From Oscillospiraceae bacterium (GTDB lineage Bacteria > Bacillota > Clostridia > Oscillospirales > Ruminococcaceae), in assembly GCA_015067145.1 (NCBI GenBank), contig SVNA01000006.1:1-64000 (forward strand): a stretch of DNA of 64,000 bases, given 5' to 3'. The position numbers were made by a program, and so were the translations under genes. The notes under the pieces are model-generated. The model saw only the letters and a list, made by a program, of their open reading frames with translations. It was not told the origin of the DNA and searched no databases. Below are positions 8,387 through 17,172 of this stretch, in pieces. Position 1 is the stretch's first letter, and each line of letters begins with the position of its first letter.

Positions 8387-8424
8387 AAAACAAAAACCGC
8401 ATCGGGATTTTGGCCCGGTGCGGT
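8387..8424 (-). terminator. Terminator of the legB-legC-nucleotidyltransferase segment
   Basis: 11-bp stem (8396-8406 with 8414-8424, one mismatch) followed in the minus direction by TTTTTGTTTT, about 20 bases past the nucleotidyltransferase stop. Confidence 0.75.
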
Positions 8425-8446
8425 GATTTTTTATACAAAGTTTTAT

Positions 8447-9490
8447 CTATCTGCTCTCCAGCTTTCTACGCATATCCTCCAGCTCTTCCAGCTGGCCCAT
8501 ATCCATCCAGCTGTTTTCGCTTACAGGGTAAACGCCCACCTTTTCCCCAAGATTTCTGTACTTTTCGATAATATCAGGGAAGCCGCATCTGTGGTTTTCC
8601 TCCAGCTCGTCAACAACACGTTTGTCCACTATGTACATGCCTGTGTTGGTGAGGAAGTTCATTGTCGGTTTTTCGGTGATGTCCTTAATGCCGCCGTCCT
8701 CGTCCAGTGTGAAGACGCCGTAAGGGATTGTCACGTGTTTGAATGCACATACAACTGTAATGATATTGCCCTGCTGCTTGTGGAACTTGTATATATCGTT
8801 GTAGTCCGCATCGATGAGCACATCGCAGTTGGTGAGGAAAAACGGTGTGTCGATTTTTCCTTTGAGCAGGCTTAAACCACCACCTGTGCCAAGGAACACT
8901 TCCTCTTCGGTGAAATCAACGTTGTAGTCCTTTTTCAGCTCGTTGAAATAGGCCTTTATCATATGCTTTTTGTGGTTTACCACAAGGTTGAAGTTCTGAC
9001 AGCCAAAGCTGTTGAAGCGGTCGATAATATGCTCGATAATTGGTTTTTCTCCCACAGGGATAAGAGGCTTAGGCAGAATTTTTGTGTATGGATAGAGACG
9101 TGTACCAAGACCACCTGCCATAATAACAACAGGAAGGTTGAGGGTTTTCTGTGCTTTCACAGTGTTTTCGTCATAGAAAGCAACCTCTACAATTCTGCCC
9201 TCGTTGTCCAGCAGCGGCAGAGCGGAGATTGATTTTTTAACCATATATTCGGTAGCTTCGCTTTTGTGTGCGATGCCCAGATATTTCGGGTTGTAGTTTG
9301 CCACCTTTGAGATTTTATCGCTGAGGCTGCCGCCGTGGATGATGTGACGGCGGATATCCGCATCGGTAACAACCCCCTTGAGTTTAAGTTCAGGGGCGAT
9401 GATGAGTATCTGTCTGCCTGTCTGCTCCAGCTGTGTCATAGCGTCCAGCACGGTGATTTCTTCGCTGATAAGGATTTTGTCAATAAGCAT
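8447..9490 (-). CDS. CBS-domain nucleotidyltransferase (PtmE-like sugar-1-phosphate nucleotidyltransferase)
   Basis: 347 residues: two N-terminal CBS domains (about 5-115; KGVVTDADIRRHI is typical) and a nucleotidyltransferase domain with VVIMAGGLGTRLYPYTKILPKPLIPVGEKPIIEHII, here cited only by its parts AGGLGTRL and PKPLIPV. This fusion is characteristic of PtmE, the glucosamine-1-phosphate guanylyltransferase that feeds GDP-linked legionaminic acid synthesis in Campylobacter; the exact sugar and nucleotide here are inference. The ATG at 9490 is preferred because AAAGGA sits 8 bases upstream; a TTG at 9532 gives a 14-residue extension without a ribosome site. Confidence 0.85.
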   Translation of the reverse strand: MLIDKILISEEITVLDAMTQLEQTGRQILIIAPELKLKGVVTDADIRRHIIHGGSLSDKISKVANYNPKYLGIAHKSEATEYMVKKSISALPLLDNEGRIVEVAFYDENTVKAQKTLNLPVVIMAGGLGTRLYPYTKILPKPLIPVGEKPIIEHIIDRFNSFGCQNFNLVVNHKKHMIKAYFNELKKDYNVDFTEEEVFLGTGGGLSLLKGKIDTPFFLTNCDVLIDADYNDIYKFHKQQGNIITVVCAFKHVTIPYGVFTLDEDGGIKDITEKPTMNFLTNTGMYIVDKRVVDELEENHRCGFPDIIEKYRNLGEKVGVYPVSENSWMDMGQLEELEDMRRKLESR

Positions 9491-9567
9491 ATTGTAGTCC
9501 TTTTTGTTTTCACAAACTTTTTTATTTGCCAAGCTGATATATCAGCATATATATTTACTCGTTGGGT

Positions 9568-9591
9568 GTGACTTTTGACAGCAAAAGTCAC
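9568..9591. repeat. Short CTTTTG/CAAAAG hairpin after legC (repeat fragment)
   Basis: Perfect 10-bp stem GTGACTTTTG / CAAAAGTCAC with a 4-base loop, 15 bases after the legC stop. It resembles the terminal hairpin of the family 1 repeats and may be a remnant. Confidence 0.6.
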
Positions 9592-9605
9592 CTGTATAAA
9601 TTATC

Positions 9606-10772
9606 TTACTCTGTGATTTCCAAGAGTCTCTCTGCCACAACCTTTGCATCTTCGAGAGAAAGATTGGTTGTGCAAGGGATGTTCATTACACGTTCAAAGT
9701 AGTACTGTGCTCTGGATAAATCTGTTCTCTGTGCATCCTTGTATGGTTCAAGGTCGCTGATAAGCTTCCAGATTGGTCTTGTCTGGATTTTTGCCTCGCT
9801 CATGCCTGCAAGGATATCATCTGTGGATTTGTCTGTGTCCTTGAGAAGTACGGAGTAGAACCATTTGTTCGCACGGATATCCTCACGGAACGGAAGAATT
9901 TCCAGCCCGTTTTTGCCGTGGATGTTTTCTTTGTAGAAGTCGTAGTTGCGTTCCTTGACTTCGATAAATTTTTCAAGACATTCCATCTGTGCAACGCCCA
10001 AAGCTGCCTGCAGGTTTGTCATACGGTAGTTGTAGCCGATTTCGTCATGGAAGAAACGCACCTCGTCACTTTTCGCCTGTGTGGAAAGGTGTTTTGCGTG
10101 TTTTGCCCATTCAGGTCGGTTGGACACCAGCATACCGCCGCCGCCTGTAGTGATGATTTTGTTGCCGTTGAAGCTGTAACAGCCCACATCGCCGATGGTG
10201 CCCGCAAATTTGCCTGCGTATCTGCCTGTCTTTATGTAGCTGCCAAGAGCTTCGGTGGAGTCCTCGATAACGATAAGGTTATATTCAGCGGCAATATCCA
10301 TAAGTCTTTCCATATCACAGATGTTGCCGAAAACGTGAACAGGCATCATTGCTTTAACGTGAGCACCTGTGTTTTTGTTGTAGGTTCTGCCGTCGCGGAT
10401 TTCGCAGTTTTCACGGAGAAAAGTGAGCACGCTGCCAGGGTCCATACAGAGATAGTCGTCGCAGTCCACAAAAATCGGCTCTGCATTTGCGTATTTTACA
10501 GGGTTAACCGCCGCAATAAATGTGAGGGTTGGCACGATAACCTCGTCCCCTCGGCCAACACCCGCCACGATAAGTGCAAGGTGCAGTGCCGCTGTGCCGC
10601 TGGCAGTTGCCACCGCCTGTGGCATTTTAACGTAGGCTGCAAGGCTTTCCTCAAATTTTGTAACATAGCCGCCGCCTGTGGAAACCCATGTGGATTTTAC
10701 TGCGTCGTTTACATATTTTTCTTCGTTGCCTTCAAAGTTCGGCACCGATAACGGAATAAATTTTGTGTTCAT
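9606..10772 (-). CDS. legC: LegC-family PLP-dependent aminotransferase (DegT/DnrJ/EryC1)
   Basis: Transfers an amino group to a 4-keto-6-deoxy nucleotide sugar in the route to bacillosamine and legionaminic acid. The 388 residues contain ATASGTAALHLAL (PLP phosphate region, about 55), IEDSTEALGS (PLP-binding Asp, about 170) and CYSFNGNKIITTGGGGML with the Schiff-base lysine (about 205). The start at 10772 follows CGGAGG. The N-terminus IPLSVPNFEGNEEKYVNDAV is of the LegC type. It follows the DUF2142 gene across repeat copy A and precedes the nucleotidyltransferase. Confidence 0.9.
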   Translation of the reverse strand: MNTKFIPLSVPNFEGNEEKYVNDAVKSTWVSTGGGYVTKFEESLAAYVKMPQAVATASGTAALHLALIVAGVGRGDEVIVPTLTFIAAVNPVKYANAEPIFVDCDDYLCMDPGSVLTFLRENCEIRDGRTYNKNTGAHVKAMMPVHVFGNICDMERLMDIAAEYNLIVIEDSTEALGSYIKTGRYAGKFAGTIGDVGCYSFNGNKIITTGGGGMLVSNRPEWAKHAKHLSTQAKSDEVRFFHDEIGYNYRMTNLQAALGVAQMECLEKFIEVKERNYDFYKENIHGKNGLEILPFREDIRANKWFYSVLLKDTDKSTDDILAGMSEAKIQTRPIWKLISDLEPYKDAQRTDLSRAQYYFERVMNIPCTTNLSLEDAKVVAERLLEITE

Positions 10773-10810
10773 TGTATAACCTCCGTTTGTTGATATCTAA
10801 GCGTTCAAGT

Positions 10811-11058
10811 GATTCTTCAGGGGTTGTTTAGGGGACGGAGTCCCCTTGTATCGATATGCGGCTGGCGTCAAAGGTCAATGCACCTATAAATATGGCAAGG
10901 CCGCCGAATGGCATGGCCTGCCGTCATCTATGGGGGTGACAGAAAATTTGTAGAGCTTTGCGGAGCAAATTTTCGTCAAGAGGGGGCAAAGCCCCCTATG
11001 AAAAAGGTCGCAGACCTTTCCAGTGCCACTTTTGGTACTTTTGGTGTCAAAAGTACGT
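10811..11058 (+). repeat. Intergenic repeat, family 1 (copy A)
   Basis: Fills the gap 10773-11108. Forward on plus while the flanking genes are minus. Modules in order: GGGGTTGTTTAGGGG with hairpin GGGGAC/GTCCCC; GCGGCTGGCGTCAAAGGTC; GGCAAGGCCGCCGAATGGC; GGGGTGACAG; a long AT hairpin (GAAAATTTG..CAAATTTTC); a G-run/C-run hairpin; AAAGGTC/GACCTTT; and a final CTTTTGG..CAAAAGTAC hairpin. It begins about 50 bases after the DUF2142 stop, in mRNA terms. Confidence 0.9.
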
Positions 11059-11108
11059 ATACCGACAAACACCGTTTGCCATACAGTTCATAGACAACCG
11101 TCTGTGCT

Positions 11109-12725
11109 TTATGCCACAAAAACTATTGCCTTTGCTGTAAAGTAGTATGCTGCAAAGAGAAGTGCCGCTGAGATAAGGCTGAAGACAAAGCCCGCCCACA
11201 TAACGGTTTTTTCGCTTTTTCCGGCATAGCTTTCGCAAGGGGCTTTCATATAGCTACGGAGCCAGTATGCCACCACCATCAGTATGCCGAAGATACCCGG
11301 CAGAACATATCGCATCTGTATGCCGATAACCTGAGGCAGCGTTACAGGTGTCCATGTCAGGTACATGCCTGTGAGCACCACTGCATAGGTGAGAAGTGTT
11401 GTGGCAAAGAAAACAACTGTTTTTGAAAGGTCCTTTTCCTCCATGAGAGGTGCGTTCTTTGCACCTGCCCAGAGAAGCATTACAGGTGTTGCAAAGCTTA
11501 CAAGCTTTATATCCACATCAATCCAGCCCAAAAGCCCCCCTGTTGAAAGGAAGAAGGAGTTGTTACGCAGTGTGTCAAGGAAGACAGTAAAGTAACGCAA
11601 AGGATTTGAAAGGATAAACATAAGCTGTGCAGACGGGTTGGAGTCCTCCATAGTCCGTGGAATTTCGCCATAGTTGGAGAGCAGACCGACCAATATGCCC
11701 ATACCCTGATATACTACAAGGAATGTCACAGCAACGATTGCCAGATACTGCCATTTTTTGAGTTTTATATTCCATTTATCCTTGCCGGGCATAAGCAGTA
11801 CAAGAAGGATAAACACAATATAACTTGCCTTGCTGGTGCAGAGCACTGCAAAGGCCGCCGCAAAGGCAATCGCCTGTTTTTTGGAAAATTTATCGCAGAG
11901 CACGGTGCTGAATACAACAAACATAAGGCCAAAAAGCATACTGTCGTTGTTGCAGCTGGCAGCGATAAAGAGTGTAAGGGGCATTGCCATTATGGCAAAG
12001 AGCATCATGCGGAAGCGTTTTGCCCAGCTGAGTGCCACATAGCAGCAGAAAGCGTAGAATGCGAGGTTCATAATTCTTGCAAGATAGTAGCAGATGAGAG
12101 CATCCCCGCCAAAAAGGCGGCCGATGAACACCCCCAGTGCCTGCGGGAGATAAGGGATAATCTGGAAGATGATTATGCCCACCTTTTCCCCTGTTCTGCC
12201 GCTGGCCACACTGTCAAAGTAGATATCAAATCGGTCAAGAATGCTGTTGCCTTTTACTGCAGGGTAACCGTTGCGGTACGCCACAGGGAAAGCTTCCATA
12301 AGCAGATAGACATCGTTCGGCCATTCCTGATTTTCATCAAAGTGGAAATCACCCATACCCATTGCGTAGCTTCTCATATAGTGGCTTGGTTCGTCCGGCA
12401 CCTGGTTCGGCGGTGTGATAAGGGCAAAAGCTGTGCCGCTGATAAAGATTATAACCGCCATAAGCAGAGCGGTGTTGTTTCTGCACAGTTTATTGGCAAT
12501 AACTGCCACCGCGGTGATGCCCAGCAGTATGCCGAACAGCACCAGAGTGCCCTTTATCTGGCTTATCCACTGGGGTTCATACACCACGCGGACAAAATAC
12601 ACCGCAAAAAAGGCAAGGCAGAATAAAAGCAGACAGCCTATACCCCCAAGGAGCACAGGCTTTTGCTTTATACTGTCACATATTTTTTTGCATTTTTCTG
12701 TTAAAAGTTTTGATTTTTCTGTCAT
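11109..12725 (-). CDS. DUF2142-family polytopic membrane protein
   Basis: Predicted membrane protein of 538 residues with about 12 hydrophobic helices. After the second helix group comes the family signature PPNQVPDEPSHYMRSYAMG, with an acidic pair in an extracytoplasmic loop, and a large loop (about 120-180) follows. DUF2142 proteins have the topology of GT-C glycosyltransferases, and the gene is often found in surface polysaccharide loci, so a role in transferring a lipid-linked sugar outside the membrane is plausible but unproven. It lies 25 bases after legB and is probably co-transcribed with it; the ribosome site is weak. Confidence 0.75.
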   Translation of the reverse strand: MTEKSKLLTEKCKKICDSIKQKPVLLGGIGCLLLFCLAFFAVYFVRVVYEPQWISQIKGTLVLFGILLGITAVAVIANKLCRNNTALLMAVIIFISGTAFALITPPNQVPDEPSHYMRSYAMGMGDFHFDENQEWPNDVYLLMEAFPVAYRNGYPAVKGNSILDRFDIYFDSVASGRTGEKVGIIIFQIIPYLPQALGVFIGRLFGGDALICYYLARIMNLAFYAFCCYVALSWAKRFRMMLFAIMAMPLTLFIAASCNNDSMLFGLMFVVFSTVLCDKFSKKQAIAFAAAFAVLCTSKASYIVFILLVLLMPGKDKWNIKLKKWQYLAIVAVTFLVVYQGMGILVGLLSNYGEIPRTMEDSNPSAQLMFILSNPLRYFTVFLDTLRNNSFFLSTGGLLGWIDVDIKLVSFATPVMLLWAGAKNAPLMEEKDLSKTVVFFATTLLTYAVVLTGMYLTWTPVTLPQVIGIQMRYVLPGIFGILMVVAYWLRSYMKAPCESYAGKSEKTVMWAGFVFSLISAALLFAAYYFTAKAIVFVA

Positions 12726-12750
12726 AAATAGCTGACCTTAAAAAAATTTA

Positions 12751-13734
12751 TTAAACATTGTAGATATCAGGTTTATAACGGTCAAGGTTGTGACGCATCC
12801 ATTCGATTGTTTCGGCAATACCCTGTTCAAATGTGTAGTTCGGCTTCCAGCCTGTGAGGCTGTTGAGCTGTTTTGCCGTACCGAGAAGGCGGTTAACCTC
12901 GCTCTTTTCAGGACGCAGACGCTGCTCTTCGCAGATGATGCGTGCGTTAGGGTTAATCTGACGGATAAGCTCGTTTGCAAGGTCGCCGATGGAGATTTCC
13001 TGTTCTGTTGCGATATTAAGCTCTCTGCCGATGGTGTTGTCGTGGTTTGCTATGGTCACAAAACCGTTTGCTGTGTCCTTAACATAGTTGAAATCACGTG
13101 TTGGTGTAAGGCTGCCAAGCTTGATTTCTTCCTTGCCGCTTAAAAGCTGTGTGATGATTGTAGGGATAACAGCACGTGCGGACTGGCGTGGGCCGTAGGT
13201 GTTGAAGGGACGCACGATTGTAACAGGTGTTTCAAAGGAGCGATAGAAGCTTTCGGCAATTCTGTCTGCACCGATTTTTGTTGCACTGTACGGGCTCTGA
13301 CCCTGATATGGGTGCTTTTCGTCAATCGGCACATACTGTGCTGTGCCGTAAACTTCGCTTGTGCTGGTTACAAGCACTCTGCGTGTGTCAAGGTCGCGGG
13401 CCGCCTGCAGAATGTTGAGTGTGCCTTTTACGTTTGTGTCAACGTATGTATCAGGAGAATGATAGCTGAAAGGAATTGCTATGAGTGCTGCAAGGTGGAA
13501 AACAGTGTCCTGACCTTTCATTGCAACACGCACGCCGTTAGGGTCACGCACGTCACCGAGGACAACGTTCATGGATGCTTTTTCCTCTTTGGAAAGGGTG
13601 TCAAGCCAGCCCCACTGACCAAAGGAGTTGTAAAGGCAGAAAGCTGTAACATCGTAGCCCTCGCGGATTAACTGCTGTGTAAGGTGGCTGCCGATAAAGC
13701 CGTCCGCACCTGTAACCATAACTTTTCTTGACAT
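12751..13734 (-). CDS. legB: LegB-type NAD-dependent nucleotide-sugar 4,6-dehydratase
   Basis: Extended short-chain dehydrogenase of 327 residues that makes a 4-keto-6-deoxy nucleotide sugar, the first committed step toward bacillosamine/legionaminic acid. Visible: GADGFIGSHL (NAD loop), HLAALIAIPFSY, catalytic TSTSEVYGTA (Thr/Ser side) and YSATKIGAD (YxxxK), RPFNTYGPRQSARAVIP. Length and motifs match LegB better than RmlB or GalE. First gene of the minus-strand cluster, with a clean promoter upstream (TTGTAT-17-TATAAT) and GAGGAA before the ATG. Confidence 0.9.
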   Translation of the reverse strand: MSRKVMVTGADGFIGSHLTQQLIREGYDVTAFCLYNSFGQWGWLDTLSKEEKASMNVVLGDVRDPNGVRVAMKGQDTVFHLAALIAIPFSYHSPDTYVDTNVKGTLNILQAARDLDTRRVLVTSTSEVYGTAQYVPIDEKHPYQGQSPYSATKIGADRIAESFYRSFETPVTIVRPFNTYGPRQSARAVIPTIITQLLSGKEEIKLGSLTPTRDFNYVKDTANGFVTIANHDNTIGRELNIATEQEISIGDLANELIRQINPNARIICEEQRLRPEKSEVNRLLGTAKQLNSLTGWKPNYTFEQGIAETIEWMRHNLDRYKPDIYNV

Positions 13735-13810
13735 ATATATTCCTCACTTTTCTTTTGTGATTGATTTGCTTTGTTTGTAAAAAACGTATACTACGCCTAT
13801 TATCCTTTAC

Positions 13811-13839
13811 ATTATACCTCAACCGGAATAAAAATACAA
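13811..13839 (-). promoter_or_regulatory. Promoter for legB
   Basis: Minus strand: TTGTAT, 17-base spacer, TATAAT, about 75 bases before the legB start. It is divergent from the 13865-13893 promoter. Confidence 0.7.
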
Positions 13840-13864
13840 TAAATATTATAAAAGCGGTATCTTA

Positions 13865-13893
13865 TTTACAAAACTCCCCATTTATAGTAATAT
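13865..13893 (+). promoter_or_regulatory. Promoter for the SGNH-protein gene
   Basis: TTTACA, 17-base spacer, TAATAT, about 38 bases upstream of the ATG at 13931. Confidence 0.6.
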
Positions 13894-13930
13894 ATAAGGT
13901 GGTGAAATATGTTTTTTGAAAGGAAACAAT

Positions 13931-14866
13931 ATGCTTAAACTCTGTAAAAAACTGGCAATAGTTCTGTTGCCGATTATGATATATTTTGCAATTTTTGTTT
14001 ACTTTGAGCCCTACAACTACTTTGGCATAAAGCAAAGCGAATACACAGGCGACAGTGCCATTGTAAGGGTGCGAAACTACAATGCAGACCCTGCCGACGT
14101 GATTATACTGGGAGATTCAAAGCTTGCCCATTTTGATATGGAAAAGGTGGAAAGCCTTGTGGGCAAAAAGGTGGGTCAGCTGAGTTTCGGCGGTGCTTCC
14201 TTCAACGAAAGCATCGACCTTTTCTACTACGCAGTGGAGCAGAACCCTGATATCCACACTGTGTATTTCGGTGCCAGCTTCTACACCCTGAACAAAAGCT
14301 ACTACAAGGACAGGATGAGCTCCATCGAGACCATCGCCGAAAATCCTTTTGCGTATATGCTCAACTTCAACTACAACGTGGAGATGCTCAACGAAATCAA
14401 GTGGTTTTTAATGGGCGAAGAAAACGTTGCCAGCGAGCACCACAAGGAGTGGACACACGAAGAGCTGTACAACGAAGACGGCACAAAGAGAAAGTACCGT
14501 CTTAACCTTACGGAATATGCCGACACAATCTACGGTGTATGCACTGCGGTGCCGTACGAGGTGGACACAGAGGATGTGGACAGATACATCGAGATGGCAA
14601 AATACTGCAAGGACAACGGCATCCGCCTTATAACAGTTATGCCGCCGATGGAGGACAGCCTTAAGGAACTGGTTGTAGAGCCTCTGGGTATCGACAAACA
14701 TATTCTCCAGTTCATCGAAGATGTAAGCCCTTACACCGAGGTTATAAACTTTGAATACAACGAGGTTAATCCATTTACACAGGAACAGTTTTTCGACGGC
14801 TTCCACCTGGATACATACAGCGGTCTTCCGATTTTCACGGAAATGCTGTTTGGCAACAGCAGATAA
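13931..14866 (+). CDS. Membrane-anchored SGNH/GDSL-like protein
   Basis: 311 residues. One N-terminal hydrophobic helix (about 7-27) anchors it, leaving the rest outside the membrane. The SGNH fold is indicated by VIILGDSKLAHF (block I GDS, about 60), the Gly-rich LSFGGASFNES (about 90) and EQFFDGFHLD near the C-terminus (block V Asp/His). This arrangement resembles DltD and AlgX/AlgJ-type proteins that handle acyl groups on cell-surface polymers. The ATG at 13931 is preferred over a TTG at 13916 because AAAGGA is correctly spaced. It sits divergent from the nonulosonic cluster and upstream of a surface carbohydrate gene; O-acylation is plausible, not shown. Confidence 0.7.
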   Translation: MLKLCKKLAIVLLPIMIYFAIFVYFEPYNYFGIKQSEYTGDSAIVRVRNYNADPADVIILGDSKLAHFDMEKVESLVGKKVGQLSFGGASFNESIDLFYYAVEQNPDIHTVYFGASFYTLNKSYYKDRMSSIETIAENPFAYMLNFNYNVEMLNEIKWFLMGEENVASEHHKEWTHEELYNEDGTKRKYRLNLTEYADTIYGVCTAVPYEVDTEDVDRYIEMAKYCKDNGIRLITVMPPMEDSLKELVVEPLGIDKHILQFIEDVSPYTEVINFEYNEVNPFTQEQFFDGFHLDTYSGLPIFTEMLFGNSR

Positions 14867-14869
14867 CAG

Positions 14870-14955
14870 ATTGCATCTGCAGTCTGTGTGGCGAATGCTG
14901 TTCGCCTGCTGTTTAAAGAGGCTCTGTCCCTGACCACCCGAATATCTTTTGAACG
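14870..14955 (-). repeat. Degenerate family 1 repeat (copy I)
   Basis: The stretch GGCTCTGTCCCTGACCACCC followed by GAATATCTTTTGAACG matches the terminal part of copy C (GGCTCTGCCCCTAAACAACC...). A GCGAAtgctgTTCGC hairpin precedes it. It starts a few bases after the SGNH gene stop and is antiparallel to transcription, like the other family 1 copies. Confidence 0.5.
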
Positions 14956-14969
14956 AAAGGTAATTTTAT

Positions 14970-16292
14970 ATGTCTTTGGATTTTTTGATTTTATACGAGC
15001 ATATCGTACGAGAATACGAAAGTATCACTCTGCTGAAGGCAGAGCTTGAACGCCGGGGCTACACTGCCGAAATCCGTCAGCTGCTGGCAAAAAAAGAGCA
15101 CCGCCTTTACAAAGAGGACAAACCTAAAGTTGTTGTTGCCAGTGCAATGTATGACAACAAGACAATGAACAGCTTTGTCTACAACAATGTCGGTGTCTGC
15201 AACAAGGTGGTAAATCTCCACTGGGAACAGGTGCTCAGTGAAGAACAGGAGAACAGCCCGTTTTTCAACTGCGGCGAGGCTGCAGCCTACGCAATGCACA
15301 CCTGCTGGGGCACAAAAGCCCGCGACCGCATTGTAAAATACGGCGTACCGATAGAAAACACCACCGTTACAGGTGCTGTTACTTTGGACTTTCTGCGGCC
15401 TGAATTCAAGGGCTATTACAAGGAAAAGGAAGAGCTTTGCAAAGAGTTCGGCCTTGACCCCAACAAACGCCTTGCCCTGTACATATCCAGCTTTTCCGTT
15501 GCATATATGTCCGACAAGGAAATCAGCGAGCTTAATGACCTTGCGGGCGTAAGCTTTGACCAGTTCCGTGTAACCGCCTGCAAAAGCATGAACAGAACGC
15601 TGGAATGGGTGGATAAATTTCTCGAAACAGAAGAGGGCAGAAACACAGAATTTGTATACCGCCGCCACCCAAGCGAGTGGAACAGCCCGATTCTCAGCGA
15701 GATGGCCGCAAAACACAAAAACTTCCACCTTATCACCGACTATTCGGTAAAACAATGGATTGTTGCAGCGGACACCATCTTCAGCTGGATTTCCACCTCC
15801 ATTGCGGAAATCTACTTTGCAGGCAAAAGCTGTTTTGTTGTGCGTCCATATCCTGTTGAATGGGAATACGACCCTGTTATCTACAAAGACTGCCGCGTGG
15901 TTGACAACTACGAGGATTTTGAAAAGACATTTACTGCAGAAAACGCACCTTTCCCAATCGACAAGGAGATGATGCTGAGCCATTATGACCAGACAGATGT
16001 GCCAAGCTATATCCGCATTGCCGATGTGTGCGAAAAGATGCTGCACGAAGACAGCGATGCCACAGGCAGAAAGCCGTTTGACCACTTTACACCAAAATTC
16101 AGCTGGCTTAAATACTTCTCCCTTATCGGTCTGCATTTTATGTACAACATCAAACTGGACCCTGCAAAGCTGAAAATCTTTGGCCCTCTGTCCGAATGGG
16201 CAGGCAGAATCTACGGGCATATAGCAAAAAGCTATGTCAGCCCTGAGATGGATGCCCAGTTCCGTGCAAAGATTGATAAGTTTATAAAATAA
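14970..16292 (+). CDS. Surface carbohydrate biosynthesis protein, predicted GT-B-like transferase
   Basis: 440-residue cytoplasmic protein with no signal peptide. The N-terminal half has a Rossmann-like start (LILYEHIVREYESITLLK) and VNLHWEQVLSEEQ, a segment seen in proteins annotated as surface carbohydrate biosynthesis proteins near nonulosonic acid genes. The C-terminal half has YRRHPSEWNSP and WISTSIAEIYFAGKSCFVVRP, which resembles the donor-binding half of CDP-glycerol/poly-sialyltransferase-like GT-B enzymes (an HP motif followed by S/T-x-x-x-E). A sugar transferase for the nonulosonic acid is a reasonable guess; substrate and reaction are not shown. GAACGAAAGG precedes the ATG. Confidence 0.6.
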   Translation: MSLDFLILYEHIVREYESITLLKAELERRGYTAEIRQLLAKKEHRLYKEDKPKVVVASAMYDNKTMNSFVYNNVGVCNKVVNLHWEQVLSEEQENSPFFNCGEAAAYAMHTCWGTKARDRIVKYGVPIENTTVTGAVTLDFLRPEFKGYYKEKEELCKEFGLDPNKRLALYISSFSVAYMSDKEISELNDLAGVSFDQFRVTACKSMNRTLEWVDKFLETEEGRNTEFVYRRHPSEWNSPILSEMAAKHKNFHLITDYSVKQWIVAADTIFSWISTSIAEIYFAGKSCFVVRPYPVEWEYDPVIYKDCRVVDNYEDFEKTFTAENAPFPIDKEMMLSHYDQTDVPSYIRIADVCEKMLHEDSDATGRKPFDHFTPKFSWLKYFSLIGLHFMYNIKLDPAKLKIFGPLSEWAGRIYGHIAKSYVSPEMDAQFRAKIDKFIK

Positions 16293-16341
16293 AACAACTC
16301 TCCCCCTTAAAAGCCTTTTGGATAAAAGTTGGAGTATCACT

Positions 16342-17040
16342 ATGCCTTTTAAATACGATTTCCACATTCACTCCTGTCTGTCCCCCTGCGGCAGCGACGA
16401 TATGACCCCTGCAAACATTGCCGGCATGAGCTTTCTTGCAGGGCTTGATGCCATTGCCGTCTGCGACCACAACTCCAGCCTTAACATAGAGGCGGCGGCA
16501 AAGGCCTGCAGCCAGTATGGCGTAAGATACCTCTGCGGTATGGAACTGTGCACCAGCGAGGATATACACATTCTCTGCTACTTCAAGGACATTCAGGCTG
16601 CACTGGATTTTTCGGCTCATATAGAAGAAAACACCCTCAAGTTCCCAAACGAACCTGAGCATTACGGCAACCAGAATATTATGGACGACACCGACAATAT
16701 CCTGGGCACGGTGGAACATCTGCTTATCAGCGGCTGCAACTACTCGGTGTACGAGGTTGTGGATATCGTTCACTGCATGGGCGGCGTGTGCTACTATGCA
16801 CATATCGACAAACCCAGCTACTCGGTTATCAGCGTGCTGGGCACAATACCCGAGGATATCGCCATTGACGGGGTGGAAATCTTCAATATGGCAAACCGCG
16901 ACAGACTGATTGCCGATGGCTACATAAATGAGGACACCCCGTATATGTCCAACTCCGATGCACATCAGCTGGAGCTTATCGGTGCAAAGGAAGCCGAGAT
17001 GGACGAAAACCACCCTCTTGTGCAGTATATAATGGGCTGA
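16342..17040 (+). CDS. PHP-domain metal-dependent phosphoesterase
   Basis: 232-residue PHP-fold protein. Metal ligands are visible: DFHIHSCLSPCG at the N-terminus (HxH), VCDHNSS (about 40), GMELCTSEDIHILCY (Glu and His, about 73-82), YYAHIDKPS (about 153) and SNSDAHQLELIGA (DxH, about 205). This layout matches the TrpH-like class of 5'-3' exonucleases/nucleotide phosphatases rather than histidinol phosphatase; substrate unknown. The ATG at 16342 is used because GGAG lies 7 bases upstream; a TTG at 16318 is unsupported. Confidence 0.85.
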   Translation: MPFKYDFHIHSCLSPCGSDDMTPANIAGMSFLAGLDAIAVCDHNSSLNIEAAAKACSQYGVRYLCGMELCTSEDIHILCYFKDIQAALDFSAHIEENTLKFPNEPEHYGNQNIMDDTDNILGTVEHLLISGCNYSVYEVVDIVHCMGGVCYYAHIDKPSYSVISVLGTIPEDIAIDGVEIFNMANRDRLIADGYINEDTPYMSNSDAHQLELIGAKEAEMDENHPLVQYIMG

Positions 17041-17172
17041 TTTTCACCGTTATTACATATCAATATGGTTAAAATAATTCTGTAAGCTGCAGAATATATG
17101 TGCGGCACAGCTGAGCACAATTCTGCAGCAATGTATAATACATAACATACTAAAAAGTGAAAGGGATAAAAT

